Positions 32,477-41,391 of a DNA stretch of 64,000 bases are shown in pieces. How positions within the stretch are numbered: position 1 is the first letter of the stretch; every line of letters starts with the position of its first letter. Below the pieces are notes generated by a model. That model was not told where the DNA came from and did not search any database. It saw only the letters and a program-made list of their open reading frames with translations. Made by a program: the position numbers and the translations under genes. Source of the stretch: Bacteroidales bacterium UBA4295 (GTDB lineage: Bacteria; Bacteroidota; Bacteroidia; Bacteroidales; Paludibacteraceae); the NCBI GenBank assembly GCA_002395805.1, contig DGVB01000027.1, positions 1-64,000 of the forward strand, in the 5' to 3' direction.

Positions 32477-34535
32477 ATATGAATTTACGATTTGACGATT
32501 TACGGTTTACGATTGTTTCCACGCCGGCAGGGTGGTTGTTCTCAATGCCGAGTTGGAGGCAGATAGCGTTCTCAATCAGTTTCATGCCATCGGTGGTGAG
32601 ATAGGCGGTGGAGTATTCGGAGACACCGATCATGATCATCCGCTGCGGCAAGACGGTGCCGTTGCAGTTAGTACCTGCAGGCAGAATAGATACCGCGCTG
32701 TAGGTCGGTTGCGAGACAGGCGAAGCAAGCGTCTCCACGCCTTCTGTTGCCGTCCATGCGGAGATGGCGGTGACGGCATTGGTGTTGCATTGGCTGAAGA
32801 GCTGTATCTCGCCGTCGGTGACGGTCAGTCCCTCGAAAAGTGGGTGGTCTGTGTTCGTCACCGAGACGCTGAGATCCTGCGTGTTAACGGCCGTTCCCCA
32901 GCTCCACACACCGGATTTAAGCAGGAAGGGTTTGAGCAACACCATCGGCTTGTCGTAACCCTTCAGCGGCGTAAATCCGGGAGCACTACTATTGGGCTTT
33001 CCTCCGAGGACGATCACTTCGTAGCCGCTGTAGTCGGTGGTGGCGTCTGTAGCGTCGGTCTCAACGATCCATAGGCTGTCGTTCTGACGCAGGTAATGGA
33101 GCAAGGCTTTGTCCTCTTGTGCGCCGAGGATGGTAACAAACGCAACGGCGTGCGTCCCTTCGGGTTGCACCGCAGGAATCGTGTCGTCGGGAATAGGCTC
33201 ATGGTGCTCGCCGTCGGTCTCGTAGCAACCCAAATCCGGCGCGAGACCATTGTACGCGAGGTTCACATCCACACCTTTGTCAATGAGACCGGATGTGGTG
33301 CTCAATCGCATGAACGTACCTTCCGGCAGCGAACCGTCCGCCGCACGAGGAGCCAGTATTTGTGTTGTGTCCAGCGACTGAAAATCCTCATCGGAGCAAC
33401 TATATCCGCTGTTCCATGTGTTGTACTCGTTCGCGGCATTGTTCTGCGATTTAGGCTGGTCGGCGTTCTTGCCGCTAAGGCTGATGTTATTGCGCATGTA
33501 ATTAGTGCCATACGCGGTGGTGAAACCGAAATTATAGCCGTTCTCGTATGCGGAATTATTGTACACCCACATCGTGCCGCCATTGTTGTTCTGGTCAAAC
33601 CCGCGCTCCCGGTTCGCTACGGCGAGGGAGTGGTGAATGAGAATCTTATGGTCCGTATGATCTCCCCCCATTTTGAAGCCGTTTCCGTTGCCCTGGCAAG
33701 GAAATTGCTCCAAGGTGATGGTAATCGTTTGTCCGTATCGGTCTGTCATCTGCGTACCTACTTTGGAGTCGAACCATGCTTTGTCGGTTGTCAGCGCACG
33801 CGGGTTTTGGCTCATGTCGTAGTAAGCAGGTCCGTTCTGGTAGCAGACGCAGTTCTCGATGATGGTATTCGAATTGCTGACGCGCTGGAAGAAATCCCAT
33901 CCGTCGTCCGAGTTGTTCCATGCACGGCAACCGATATAGTGGTTTCCTGCTCCGGTGAACTGTTTGTCCGCGAAACCGTCCGCATTGCCGCCGAAATTAG
34001 CCGTTGAACCGCTCATGGTTTTGTAGTCGAAATTATCATGGCTGTCCACATTGAGAATCACATTATTCCCGCCTTTCTTCATCTGGCAACCCGTGTCCGC
34101 CGAACCGTAGATGTCGAGGTTCTCAAAGAGGCAGTATGAACCTTCGTTATAGAGGTTGTTCTTTCCCGACCAGGCAATCGTGAGATCCTTGATATGCACA
34201 TAGAGCGAATTGGCATGCACGGTGATACCGCGCGTGCCGTATGGCACTTTATGAAAATCCAGCGTTACCTTGTCGCCCGGATAGCCGGAGATGACGATAC
34301 GTTTGGAAGCGGAGCCTTGCTTGTTGATACTGAATTTGTCTGTAAACTCGTATGTGCCTTCGACCAGATAGAGCGTGTCGCCGGGGTTGCTCAGCAGACT
34401 CACGCCCGAAGCAAACGTAGTGGGGGAGAAATACGAACTGCCGTCGCCCAGACCATTCGGCGAAGCGTAGTACGTGGCAGCAAAGGTACAAAGGGACAAA
34501 GTACCAAGGACTAAGGTGAAGAAGATTTTTTTCAT
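32406..34535 (-). CDS. PL9-family pectate lyase-like secreted protein
   Basis: A 709-residue secreted protein starting MKKIFFTLVLGTLSLCTFAA at 34535 (overlaps the GT2 stop by 4 bases). Residues 20-440 form a right-handed beta helix with PL9 motifs: YYASPNGLGDGSSY, NPGDTLYLVEGTYEFTDKF, NADGFADKQFTGAGNHYIGC and RAWNNSDDGWDFFQ. A second domain (about 465-660: ILGAQEDKALLHYL, VIVLGGKP) resembles a Rossmann-like domain. The C-terminal 25 residues (YDGQLFIQ...YDITGRRICR) match tails on two other secreted proteins here, probably a type IX secretion signal. Expected activity is cleavage of polygalacturonate outside the cell. The signal peptide is largely coded by 7-8 bp repeats. Confidence 0.85.
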   Translation of the reverse strand: MKKIFFTLVLGTLSLCTFAATYYASPNGLGDGSSYFSPTTFASGVSLLSNPGDTLYLVEGTYEFTDKFSINKQGSASKRIVISGYPGDKVTLDFHKVPYGTRGITVHANSLYVHIKDLTIAWSGKNNLYNEGSYCLFENLDIYGSADTGCQMKKGGNNVILNVDSHDNFDYKTMSGSTANFGGNADGFADKQFTGAGNHYIGCRAWNNSDDGWDFFQRVSNSNTIIENCVCYQNGPAYYDMSQNPRALTTDKAWFDSKVGTQMTDRYGQTITITLEQFPCQGNGNGFKMGGDHTDHKILIHHSLAVANRERGFDQNNNGGTMWVYNNSAYENGYNFGFTTAYGTNYMRNNISLSGKNADQPKSQNNAANEYNTWNSGYSCSDEDFQSLDTTQILAPRAADGSLPEGTFMRLSTTSGLIDKGVDVNLAYNGLAPDLGCYETDGEHHEPIPDDTIPAVQPEGTHAVAFVTILGAQEDKALLHYLRQNDSLWIVETDATDATTDYSGYEVIVLGGKPNSSAPGFTPLKGYDKPMVLLKPFLLKSGVWSWGTAVNTQDLSVSVTNTDHPLFEGLTVTDGEIQLFSQCNTNAVTAISAWTATEGVETLASPVSQPTYSAVSILPAGTNCNGTVLPQRMIMIGVSEYSTAYLTTDGMKLIENAICLQLGIENNHPAGVETIVNRKSSNRKFIYDGQLFIQAGGAVYDITGRRICR
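32485..32513 (+). repeat. period-7/8 repeat, TTTACGA x4
   Basis: TTTACGA, TTTGACGA, TTTACGG, TTTACGA. It is read as the NRKSSNRK linker ahead of the C-terminal tail of the PL9 protein and lies just 5' of the LRR start codon. Confidence 0.85.
34481..34517 (+). repeat. 7-8 bp repeat coding the PL9 signal peptide core
   Basis: CAAAGGTA, CAAAGGGA, CAAAGTA, CCAAGGA, CTAAGGT. On the minus strand this codes TLVLGTLSLCTF, the hydrophobic core of the signal peptide. A close relative encodes the signal peptide of the EEP protein (36228-36264). Confidence 0.85.
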
Positions 34536-35242
34536 TGTTTTATAAAGTGTAGTTTCAGACGTATAATAGTGTATAAAATGATCATCTTTCCTTTGAGCGA
34601 AGCACCCGGAAGGCGTTTGCCGAGTTCGGCAAAGACGCGCCGCTCCGCTTCCGGTCGACGCCGGGAGGTAGTGCTCTCGGGGTTCGCGGTATAGCGATAG
34701 CCGCAATAATCAATCATGCGGCATCGCGCCCCGCTGAGCCATAGATCCACGGACCAGACGACGTCCTCGTATATCATGCCTTCTTCAAACCGCAGGTCTT
34801 GTATCGCTTCGCGACGGTAGAGCCGCATACACGGCGAAGTGAACTGATAGCGATGTTTAGGTAACTGCGTCTTTCCGGCGATGCCATTAAGAATGCGCTG
34901 ATAGCCGCTCTGGATGTAGTCCGCTCCTTCTATCGCTTCCAAATGCCTTTCACACCAATTCTCTGCAATCTTGTCATCGGCATCCACGAATGCGATAAAC
35001 TCACCTTTAGCATGTTGCAAGCCGACATTGCGTGCCGCCGACTGACCTGCATTAGACTGATAAAAAACCTCTACACGAGTATCTTTCGCAGCATATTCTT
35101 TCGCGATAGCGAGGCTACCATCTGTGCTACCGTCATCCACGAGAAGGATTTGTAGCTCTTTCTCGCTCTGCGAAAGCAAACTATCCAGGCATGCTTCCAA
35201 ATAGCGTTCGGCGTTATATATGGGGACGATGATACTAATCAT
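34532..35242 (-). CDS. glycosyltransferase family 2 protein
   Basis: A 236-residue GT-A transferase: ISIIVPIYNAERYLEACLDS, ILLVDDGSTDGSLAIAKEYA, NAGQSAARNVGLQHAKGEFI and the DXD-type FVDADDKIAENW. It is short, with a small C-terminal part, and most like the capsule/LPS branch of GT2. It shares 4 bases with the PL9 start and one with the EEP stop (TAATG), so it is translated in one run with two secreted proteins that have no obvious role in glycan assembly. Confidence 0.92.
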   Translation of the reverse strand: MISIIVPIYNAERYLEACLDSLLSQSEKELQILLVDDGSTDGSLAIAKEYAAKDTRVEVFYQSNAGQSAARNVGLQHAKGEFIAFVDADDKIAENWCERHLEAIEGADYIQSGYQRILNGIAGKTQLPKHRYQFTSPCMRLYRREAIQDLRFEEGMIYEDVVWSVDLWLSGARCRMIDYCGYRYTANPESTTSRRRPEAERRVFAELGKRLPGASLKGKMIILYTIIRLKLHFIKQ

Positions 35243-36282
35243 TATTGGATCTTAGTGCCGGTGATGGTGAAGCGGATGCCGTCAATCTCAATATATAATT
35301 GTCCGTTGTGAAGAACCTTGTGCGCGCGAGAGGTCGTCGAGACGTCGTCGAGGTTCTCTCCCCGCTGCTGTTTGCCTAAATTGAGTCCCACTAACACGGC
35401 ATCGTGGTCGGAGTATTTGTAGTTATATCCTCCGGCGGTATTAATATGGTACACGCGTGCGCCTGTGACCTGCTCCGCCATCGTACTGTTCGCCATACAA
35501 TGATCCAGAATGCCTCTCTGACCGCGGTAGATATAGGAATAGGCGTTTGCGTCAAAGCGCACCAGTTGTTCTTCGAACCCTTCTTCTTCCAGCGCTTCAA
35601 TAGGTGCTTCGTCCATATAAGCGTTAAGGTCACCCATCACTAAAACATCCGGGTCGGTGGTGATGTTTCCAAGCGCATAAATCAGGTTGGATACATTATC
35701 CATTCGTGTCCCTTCTCCGGCATCGGCGGAAGAGTCTTTCGCCTTGAAATGGTTCATGGATAGTACGAAGATCTCATCGGTGGCAAGTTCTCTAAACGCT
35801 TGTATGCGCATTCGGGCTTTGTATTCGGCGCCGGAGGTATAAGGTGAAGTGTTGCTGCCCTGCGGCGTCACTTTGTCCGAGCGGTAGATATAGCCTGATT
35901 TGAGACTCTGATAGTTGCCTGCCGAAGCATGAGCGTACAGCCCGTCGGTGATATAAGTATATACATTCCCGCCGTAAATAGTATTCATCGCATTGACGAT
36001 ATAGCCCAGAATATCATCGTTTCGTTCCACTTCGCAAATAGCTACAATATCCGCCTGCAAGGCGATAAAGACATTCGCCATCTTGTATGTTTTCGCCTCA
36101 AACTGCGCCTGGGAGGAGCAGGAGGAATTGGAAGCCTCTAAATTCGAGAGATAATTCTCTGCGTTCTGGCCTACGATGCGGATGCGTGCGGTGCCTACAT
36201 CCGGGATGGCAACCGGGCTGTCCCAAGCAAAGGTACAAAGGAACCAAGTACCAAGTACCAAGGTTAAGATGTATTTTTTCAT
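35242..36282 (-). CDS. secreted endonuclease/exonuclease/phosphatase-family protein
   Basis: A 346-residue secreted EEP-fold protein starting MKKYILTLVLGTWFLCTFAW at 36282, overlapping the GT4 stop by 4 bases. Catalytic landmarks are ICEVERNDDI (metal Glu), NHFKAKDSS, VMGDLNAYMDEAP (GDLNA) and KYSDHDAVLVGL (SDH). It resembles extracellular nucleases of the ExeM/EndA-like group found in Bacteroidetes. The last 30 residues (HKVLHNGQLYIEIDGIRFTI to the end) match the presumed type IX tail on the PL9 and CBM proteins. Its signal peptide core TLVLGTWFLCTF is coded by the 7-8 bp repeat at 36228-36264. Confidence 0.88.
   Translation of the reverse strand: MKKYILTLVLGTWFLCTFAWDSPVAIPDVGTARIRIVGQNAENYLSNLEASNSSCSSQAQFEAKTYKMANVFIALQADIVAICEVERNDDILGYIVNAMNTIYGGNVYTYITDGLYAHASAGNYQSLKSGYIYRSDKVTPQGSNTSPYTSGAEYKARMRIQAFRELATDEIFVLSMNHFKAKDSSADAGEGTRMDNVSNLIYALGNITTDPDVLVMGDLNAYMDEAPIEALEEEGFEEQLVRFDANAYSYIYRGQRGILDHCMANSTMAEQVTGARVYHINTAGGYNYKYSDHDAVLVGLNLGKQQRGENLDDVSTTSRAHKVLHNGQLYIEIDGIRFTITGTKIQ
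36228..36264 (+). repeat. 7-8 bp repeat coding the EEP signal peptide core
   Basis: CAAAGGTA, CAAAGGAA, CCAAGTA, CCAAGTA, CCAAGGT. On the minus strand three 7-mers make seven codons, giving hydrophobic TLVLGTW-type sequence. Confidence 0.87.
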
Positions 36283-37373
36283 GATAGGTATTGTTTGATT
36301 ATTTCTTCCATTTGGCGGCATTGTGTCTCTCGCGAAAACTCTTCACGATGCTGCGTCTGTTGCCGTGTAAAACCTTTTTGCTGCCATTCTTGCTTTTTCT
36401 CCTCGATAAAAGCTTTTATCTCTTCCATGTCGTCGGTCGCGATACCGGCGTTGGTGTAAGCGATCAGTTTAGCTAATTCGCCCCGGTCGGAAGGCACACA
36501 CAGGACGGGTTTCTCGCATCCCAGCGCTTCATAGAATTTCGTAGTCAGCATACCATGTGTGTCGGTGTTTGTGAGGACGACCATGATGCTACTTTCGCGG
36601 ATGGCGTCTCCCAACCGGTCATGCGGAACGGGATCGTTCTGTGGCGTGTGAATCGTCACCGGCGTTACTTGTTGTACTTTTGCCAGCGCCTCTTTCTGCC
36701 ATTCAAAAAGACTTCCGATATAGGTTACTTTGAATTCATCCGTGTCAATGTCCTTCGGATAGAACTGCGCTTCGTCGAATCCGTTGTAGATCACATGTAC
36801 GTTCGGGTTGAACTGCCGTAGGAAATCCGCATGCCATGGTGAGACGGTGGTGACCACGTCGGCGACGCGCAAGACGGCATTGCGTCGGCGGATGTGAATC
36901 GCGCGGTAGAGCCGACGGAAAGGCATTAATACAAACGACCGGTGGCGGTATTGATAGCGCGAGTTATCCACCTGTTCGTCCAGATCGCGGATGTCGCATA
37001 TCAGCGGCACGTTCAGGGCCTTTGCTATCCTTTGTGCAGCTCCTAACGGGAAATCGGAGAAGGAGGTGCATAGAACGGCGTCGTATTTATGTTTTGTGAT
37101 TTGTAATTGCTGTACCGCTTTTCGTGCAAAGACGCGGTCATGCCAGTTAGTGAGGAGCGTCCAGACGGTCTTGATGAACCATTCCGTCGTCCCGCCGCTG
37201 TACATCCGTATGGTCTCGACAGGGTAAGTACGGCTGAAATCTAGCGGGTGGTATTCTTCGGTCAGCAGGGTCACATCATATCCTTTCCGCACGAGGTAAT
37301 CGCACAGAAAACGCAGCCGCGGGAGAAAGCCCGGTCGAGCAGGAGGATCAGATACAACCAATAACTTTTTCAT
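36279..37373 (-). CDS. glycosyltransferase family 4 protein
   Basis: A 364-residue GT-B enzyme starting MKKLLVVSDPPARPGFLPRL at 37373. The donor domain shows VTTVSPWHADFLRQFNP, VIYNGFDEAQFYP, FKVTYIGSLFEWQKEA and the GT4 C-terminal motif TKFYEALGCEKPVLCVPSD. The longer frame from 37460 is set aside because its extra 29 residues overlap the deacetylase-like gene and lack family similarity. The chosen start overlaps that gene by 26 bp. It is part of the second glycan cluster. Confidence 0.9.
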   Translation of the reverse strand: MKKLLVVSDPPARPGFLPRLRFLCDYLVRKGYDVTLLTEEYHPLDFSRTYPVETIRMYSGGTTEWFIKTVWTLLTNWHDRVFARKAVQQLQITKHKYDAVLCTSFSDFPLGAAQRIAKALNVPLICDIRDLDEQVDNSRYQYRHRSFVLMPFRRLYRAIHIRRRNAVLRVADVVTTVSPWHADFLRQFNPNVHVIYNGFDEAQFYPKDIDTDEFKVTYIGSLFEWQKEALAKVQQVTPVTIHTPQNDPVPHDRLGDAIRESSIMVVLTNTDTHGMLTTKFYEALGCEKPVLCVPSDRGELAKLIAYTNAGIATDDMEEIKAFIEEKKQEWQQKGFTRQQTQHREEFSRETQCRQMEEIIKQYLS

Positions 37374-38490
37374 ACAGCGATTTATGGTACTTATCCGGTG
37401 TGAGACTGCTGTTATGCCATAGCAGACACAAATCGCCATGGTGCATTCGCACTTTGTCAATCAGCCTTTCGCAAAGGAAATAAGCCTCCTCTTCATCAAG
37501 ATGCATGTAGTTCTCATTGCTGAGGGTGGTGTCCATAATAATAAGCGGATGCAGGGTGAGAGAGGTCAGTTGCATCGTTTTGGGATTGATCCACCGAATG
37601 GCACGGGAGGTCTGAAGGCGGAATCCTGCCTGGTCGGCAAAACCCATCGTGAAATCGTCCGTGTACCCTGCATCGGCGAGCCTCTGCATCTGGTCGATGT
37701 CAGCGCGCAGATAGTGGGCACGGTACATCCTGCTGTATTTGATTTTCGGAATAGCACCGTAGTAACTGCCATGCACACCAAGGTAAGTATTACTATGTCG
37801 TAGCAGTTTCTTCAGTCGTTTATAGTCTCTTCCCCAGAGCGGATATTGCGGGTAATCATATCCTTTGCCGTCTGTCTGTTTGACGAAATAGATCGCATCG
37901 GCGTGTGGCACTCGTGCATCCTGCTCAATGAGCCAGGGGAAGGTGTATAGCGGGTCATTGTGTATCTCGCGGAGTGCCGCCCATACTTGTTTCGCTTCGC
38001 CCCTCATGATGCCCCCGACAGCTCCGCGAACTGAGCGGTATTGGGCGATGGTGTCAATATCGTGTGTCAGATAGATATGCCCGAATCCTTCGTCCGGCAC
38101 AGGCAGGTTGAGTTGTTTCAAGACCAAACGGGCATACTCGTCAAGCCGCGGAATAAGCAGTCGGCTCTTCTCGTGCAGCAGCGAGTACCGTGCCGCAAAA
38201 CGCCCGTGCTCGTCGCGTTGCGGGTTCAGCAACTCTTCCGCCCGAGAGGTAAAGAAGAAGGTGGAATAGACGATATCGGTACGAATAATAGTCTTGCCTT
38301 TCGCCGGTTGCTCCACCACGGGTTTAGAAAGTGCCGGTGCTATCAGGTCTTTGCCCAGATGTCCCTCGGGCACAATAATGAGGTCATAGGTCTCTAATGC
38401 GCTCTCGTCGGACGTGTACGCTACTCGTTTGGCTGCTTCTTCATCGCCATAGCAGAGCCAGGAAATGATGTAATCAATGATTTCGTTCAT
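37348..38490 (-). CDS. polysaccharide deacetylase-like protein
   Basis: A 380-residue cytoplasmic protein starting MNEIIDYIISWLCYGDEEAA at 38490, five bases after the ABC-F stop. The N-terminal third (YDLIIVPEGHLGKDLIAPAL, DIVYSTFFFTSRAEELL) matches the DUF7033-type region that precedes deacetylase domains in Bacteroidetes. Then come IYLTHDIDTIAQYR with the HD metal motif, YLGVHGSYYGAI and LCLLWHNSSL near the end, which fit the NodB-like fold. It may remove acetyl groups from a glycan, but the catalytic set is not complete by eye. Confidence 0.78.
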   Translation of the reverse strand: MNEIIDYIISWLCYGDEEAAKRVAYTSDESALETYDLIIVPEGHLGKDLIAPALSKPVVEQPAKGKTIIRTDIVYSTFFFTSRAEELLNPQRDEHGRFAARYSLLHEKSRLLIPRLDEYARLVLKQLNLPVPDEGFGHIYLTHDIDTIAQYRSVRGAVGGIMRGEAKQVWAALREIHNDPLYTFPWLIEQDARVPHADAIYFVKQTDGKGYDYPQYPLWGRDYKRLKKLLRHSNTYLGVHGSYYGAIPKIKYSRMYRAHYLRADIDQMQRLADAGYTDDFTMGFADQAGFRLQTSRAIRWINPKTMQLTSLTLHPLIIMDTTLSNENYMHLDEEEAYFLCERLIDKVRMHHGDLCLLWHNSSLTPDKYHKSLYEKVIGCI

Positions 38491-38495
38491 GGTAT

Positions 38496-40313
38496 CTATT
38501 CGCTTAAGAGTTCCCATTCATATAGTTTTTGCTCTATCTGGTGTTTGACAGATTCGTATTTCTGGAACAACTCCTGCGTCTGGTTTTGGGGCTCGGCCAG
38601 CAGTTGCTCTATCTCCGCCTGTTGTGCCTCGAGTGCAGCTATCGCCGCTTCCGTCTCGGCAATCTGTTTTTCCTTTTTGCGCTGGGCAGCCGCTGCGGCT
38701 TTCTGCGCCGCGTAGTCGAGTTTGGCAGATGTCGGCTCTGTGTCGGCCTGCGGGATGCTGTTTTGCCCTGTGGCACTTGTGTTTTTGCGCTCCAGTTCTT
38801 GCAGCGATTCAATCTTCTTGGCCCGAAGGAAATCATAAATGCCGCCGAGATGTTCTTTTACTCTTCCGCCGCCGAACTCATACACTTTGCTGACTAATCC
38901 GTTTAGAAAATCGCGGTCGTGGCTGACGCAGATGAGGGTGCCGTTGAAATCTTGCAGCGCAGCCTTAAGCACATCTTTGGATTGCATGTCCAAATGGTTG
39001 GTCGGCTCGTCGAGAATGAGCAGGTTACATGGTTCCAGCAGCAGACGTATCATCGCCAGACGGCTTCTCTCGCCGCCGGAGAGCACTTTCACTTTCTTGT
39101 CGCTCGCCTCTCCGCCGAACATAAAGGCACCGAGGATGTCACGAATCTTGGTTCGTATATCACCCACCGCGACATAGTCGATGGTTTCGAAGACTGTCAG
39201 ATTTTCATTCAGAAGTGCCGCCTGGTTCTGTGCGAAATAGCCGATTTTGACATTGTGACCTATCTTAAGCGTGCCCATATAGTCCAACTGACCCATAATA
39301 CATTTGACGAGCGTCGTCTTTCCTTCACCGTTCTTGCCGACAAATGCCACCTTTTCTCCTCTGCGGATGGTAAAGGTGACGTCGTGGAAGACATTGTGTT
39401 CGCCGAAATCCTTACGCAGGTCTTCGACGATCAGAGGGAAATCACCGCTTCTCGGAGCAGGTGGAAAACGAAGGTTGAGTTTGCTGGTGTCTTCCAAATC
39501 AACCTCCAACCGCTCCAGTTTCTCAAGTTGCTTGATGCGGCTTTGTACCTGCACGGCTTTGGTGGCTTTGTACCGGAATCGCTCGATGAACTCTTCCGTA
39601 TCTTGGATCATTTTCTGCTGGTTCTGGTAGGCGCGCACTTGCTGTTCGTGCCGCTCTCTGCGCAGTTCTACAAACCGGCTGTAGTTGACATTATAGTCGT
39701 ATATCCGGCCGAGAGTAATTTCTATCGTCCGTCCGCATACATTATCGATAAACGCGCGGTCGTGGCTGACCATGAGCACGGCACTTTGGCTGGTTTTGAG
39801 GAAATCCTCCAGCCATTGTATAGACTCAATATCAAGGTGGTTGGTCGGCTCGTCCAACAACAATAAATCGGGATGTCGCAATAGTATTTTTGCCAACTCG
39901 ATACGCATTCTCCATCCTCCGGAGAACTCGGAGCAGGGACGTTCGAAATCTTTGCGCTCGAATCCCAAACCGATGATTGTCCGATCCATCTCTGCGATAA
40001 ACCGGGCGTCGTCTCCTTCGTTCTCGTCGCCTTCATGTCGCTCGTCTTTCACCCTCATCACTTCTTCGCGGAGCGTGCGGTCGTCTTGAAAAAGCATTAC
40101 CTGCGGCAGATATCCGATGGTCATTCCGTTCTCTCGTGCAATGCGTCCGGACGTAGGTTGGTATTCACCGGCGATCAGACGCAGCAGGGTAGTCTTGCCG
40201 GCTCCGTTCTTGCCCACCAGCGCAATGCGTTCCTTCCGGTTAATCAAGAACGAGATGTCGTCCAGCACAGGGCGGGACGAGAACTCCATTGATATATGGT
40301 CAATCGTCAGCAT
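38496..40313 (-). CDS. ABC-F family ATP-binding protein
   Basis: A 605-residue protein with two ABC ATPase domains and no membrane part. Walker A motifs are VGKNGAGKTTLL and VGKNGEGKTTLV, signature motifs SGGWRMR and LSGGERSR, and Walker B LLLLDEPTNHLD and LLILDEPTNHLD. The interdomain linker is rich in charged residues (ELRRERHEQQVRAYQNQQK), and a C-terminal coiled coil (AAQRKKEKQIAETEAAI) follows. ABC-F proteins act on the ribosome E-site in stalling relief or antibiotic protection. It overlaps the WecA-like gene by 14 bp. The subgroup (Uup/YheS-like) is not fixed. Confidence 0.95.
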   Translation of the reverse strand: MLTIDHISMEFSSRPVLDDISFLINRKERIALVGKNGAGKTTLLRLIAGEYQPTSGRIARENGMTIGYLPQVMLFQDDRTLREEVMRVKDERHEGDENEGDDARFIAEMDRTIIGLGFERKDFERPCSEFSGGWRMRIELAKILLRHPDLLLLDEPTNHLDIESIQWLEDFLKTSQSAVLMVSHDRAFIDNVCGRTIEITLGRIYDYNVNYSRFVELRRERHEQQVRAYQNQQKMIQDTEEFIERFRYKATKAVQVQSRIKQLEKLERLEVDLEDTSKLNLRFPPAPRSGDFPLIVEDLRKDFGEHNVFHDVTFTIRRGEKVAFVGKNGEGKTTLVKCIMGQLDYMGTLKIGHNVKIGYFAQNQAALLNENLTVFETIDYVAVGDIRTKIRDILGAFMFGGEASDKKVKVLSGGERSRLAMIRLLLEPCNLLILDEPTNHLDMQSKDVLKAALQDFNGTLICVSHDRDFLNGLVSKVYEFGGGRVKEHLGGIYDFLRAKKIESLQELERKNTSATGQNSIPQADTEPTSAKLDYAAQKAAAAAQRKKEKQIAETEAAIAALEAQQAEIEQLLAEPQNQTQELFQKYESVKHQIEQKLYEWELLSE

Positions 40314-41391
40314 TGCCGTATAGTTTCTTGTTCAAAATGCGCCAAAGCAGCAGGGTAAGACCGGTAGCTAACGCAAAATCAGCTCCCAACAATAGCCATA
40401 TATTCCAGTTCCTTCCCAGTATGGCGAGTCCGATAAAGATGACGCTGACAGAGAGCAGTACACATGTCGTTTGAATATGATTCAGCCCTGTGCGCAACAA
40501 TAAATGGTGAATATGATTCTTGTCCGGTTTGAACGGCGAACAATGATGCTTGATGCGGGTCAGACTGACGCGAATGGTGTCAAAAATAGGAACCGTAAGC
40601 ACGCATATAGCCACCGCTGGGGCCGCGCTCATCTGATATGCCTCCGGCACCAGATGGTAGGCATTCTGCTCGCAAAAACGGAATACAAAGGCTGTGATTA
40701 GGTATCCTAAGAGAAGGCTACCTGAATCGCCCATGAAGATTTTCCCCCTGTTGCCGAACACATTATAAATAAAGAACACTGCCAGCGCGCCGATCATACA
40801 GATCGCCAGAATAGACCAACTGGTCGACCCTACGAGATAGAAATAGACGGCGAAGAAGAGGCAGTACAACATGCCTAGACCACTGGCCAAGCCGTCTACG
40901 CCGTCAATCAAGTTAATGGCATTGATGATGCCGATAAGTACAAAAAGAGAGAGAAGGTAACTCGGTACGATACCGATCTCTCCAATGCCGAAAATACCGT
41001 GCAGATGGGTCAACCTTAGATCGCTGAATCCGATGAGAGCCAAGCCGGCAACAGCTTCTCCCAGTAATTTAGCTAACGGCGTGAGTACCAGGATATCGTC
41101 GATAAAACCTACCACCATAATCAAAGCCACGCCGATGAGAAAGAATTGGTTACTTGCCACTTGGTCAAAATCGAAGAGTAAGTATGATAGCATGACGCTA
41201 AAATAAATGCCCAGACCGCCAATATTGGGTACTTCGCCGGTATGGCTCATGCGTTTGTTGGGGCGCACCACCAAGCCTTTCGCCTTTGCGATGCGAATAA
41301 CAATAGGCAGGGCCAAAAGACCGAAACTGAAACTGATCAAACCGATCAGGTAACTATGCGTTAAAAAGAATGTCTGTATGTTGTCTATCAT
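40300..41391 (-). CDS. WecA/TagO-type undecaprenyl-phosphate N-acetylhexosamine-1-phosphate transferase
   Basis: A 363-residue polytopic enzyme of the MraY/WecA family with about eleven helices. Motifs include PNKRMSHTGEVPNIGGLGIY, the catalytic NLIDGVDGLASGLGMLYCL loop, GKIFMGDSGSLLLGY and the HIHHLLLRTG loop that marks WecA/TagO-like (not MraY) members. It starts lipid-linked glycan synthesis by moving a HexNAc-1-P onto undecaprenyl phosphate. It sits beside the CapD-like dehydratase, which could supply its modified UDP-sugar, and overlaps it by 4 bases. Confidence 0.94.
   Translation of the reverse strand: MIDNIQTFFLTHSYLIGLISFSFGLLALPIVIRIAKAKGLVVRPNKRMSHTGEVPNIGGLGIYFSVMLSYLLFDFDQVASNQFFLIGVALIMVVGFIDDILVLTPLAKLLGEAVAGLALIGFSDLRLTHLHGIFGIGEIGIVPSYLLSLFVLIGIINAINLIDGVDGLASGLGMLYCLFFAVYFYLVGSTSWSILAICMIGALAVFFIYNVFGNRGKIFMGDSGSLLLGYLITAFVFRFCEQNAYHLVPEAYQMSAAPAVAICVLTVPIFDTIRVSLTRIKHHCSPFKPDKNHIHHLLLRTGLNHIQTTCVLLSVSVIFIGLAILGRNWNIWLLLGADFALATGLTLLLWRILNKKLYGNADD

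Noticed and set aside
33096..34007. 303-residue plus-strand frame inside the PL9 gene
   Set aside because: The minus frame shows conserved beta-helix motifs; the plus frame has none.
32476..34706. 766-residue version of the PL9 gene starting at 34706
   Set aside because: The additional 57 residues overlap the GT2 gene and precede a perfect signal peptide at 34535.
38919..39866. 315-residue frame antisense to the ABC-F gene
   Set aside because: The sense frame has two full ATPase domains; the antisense product has no recognisable features.
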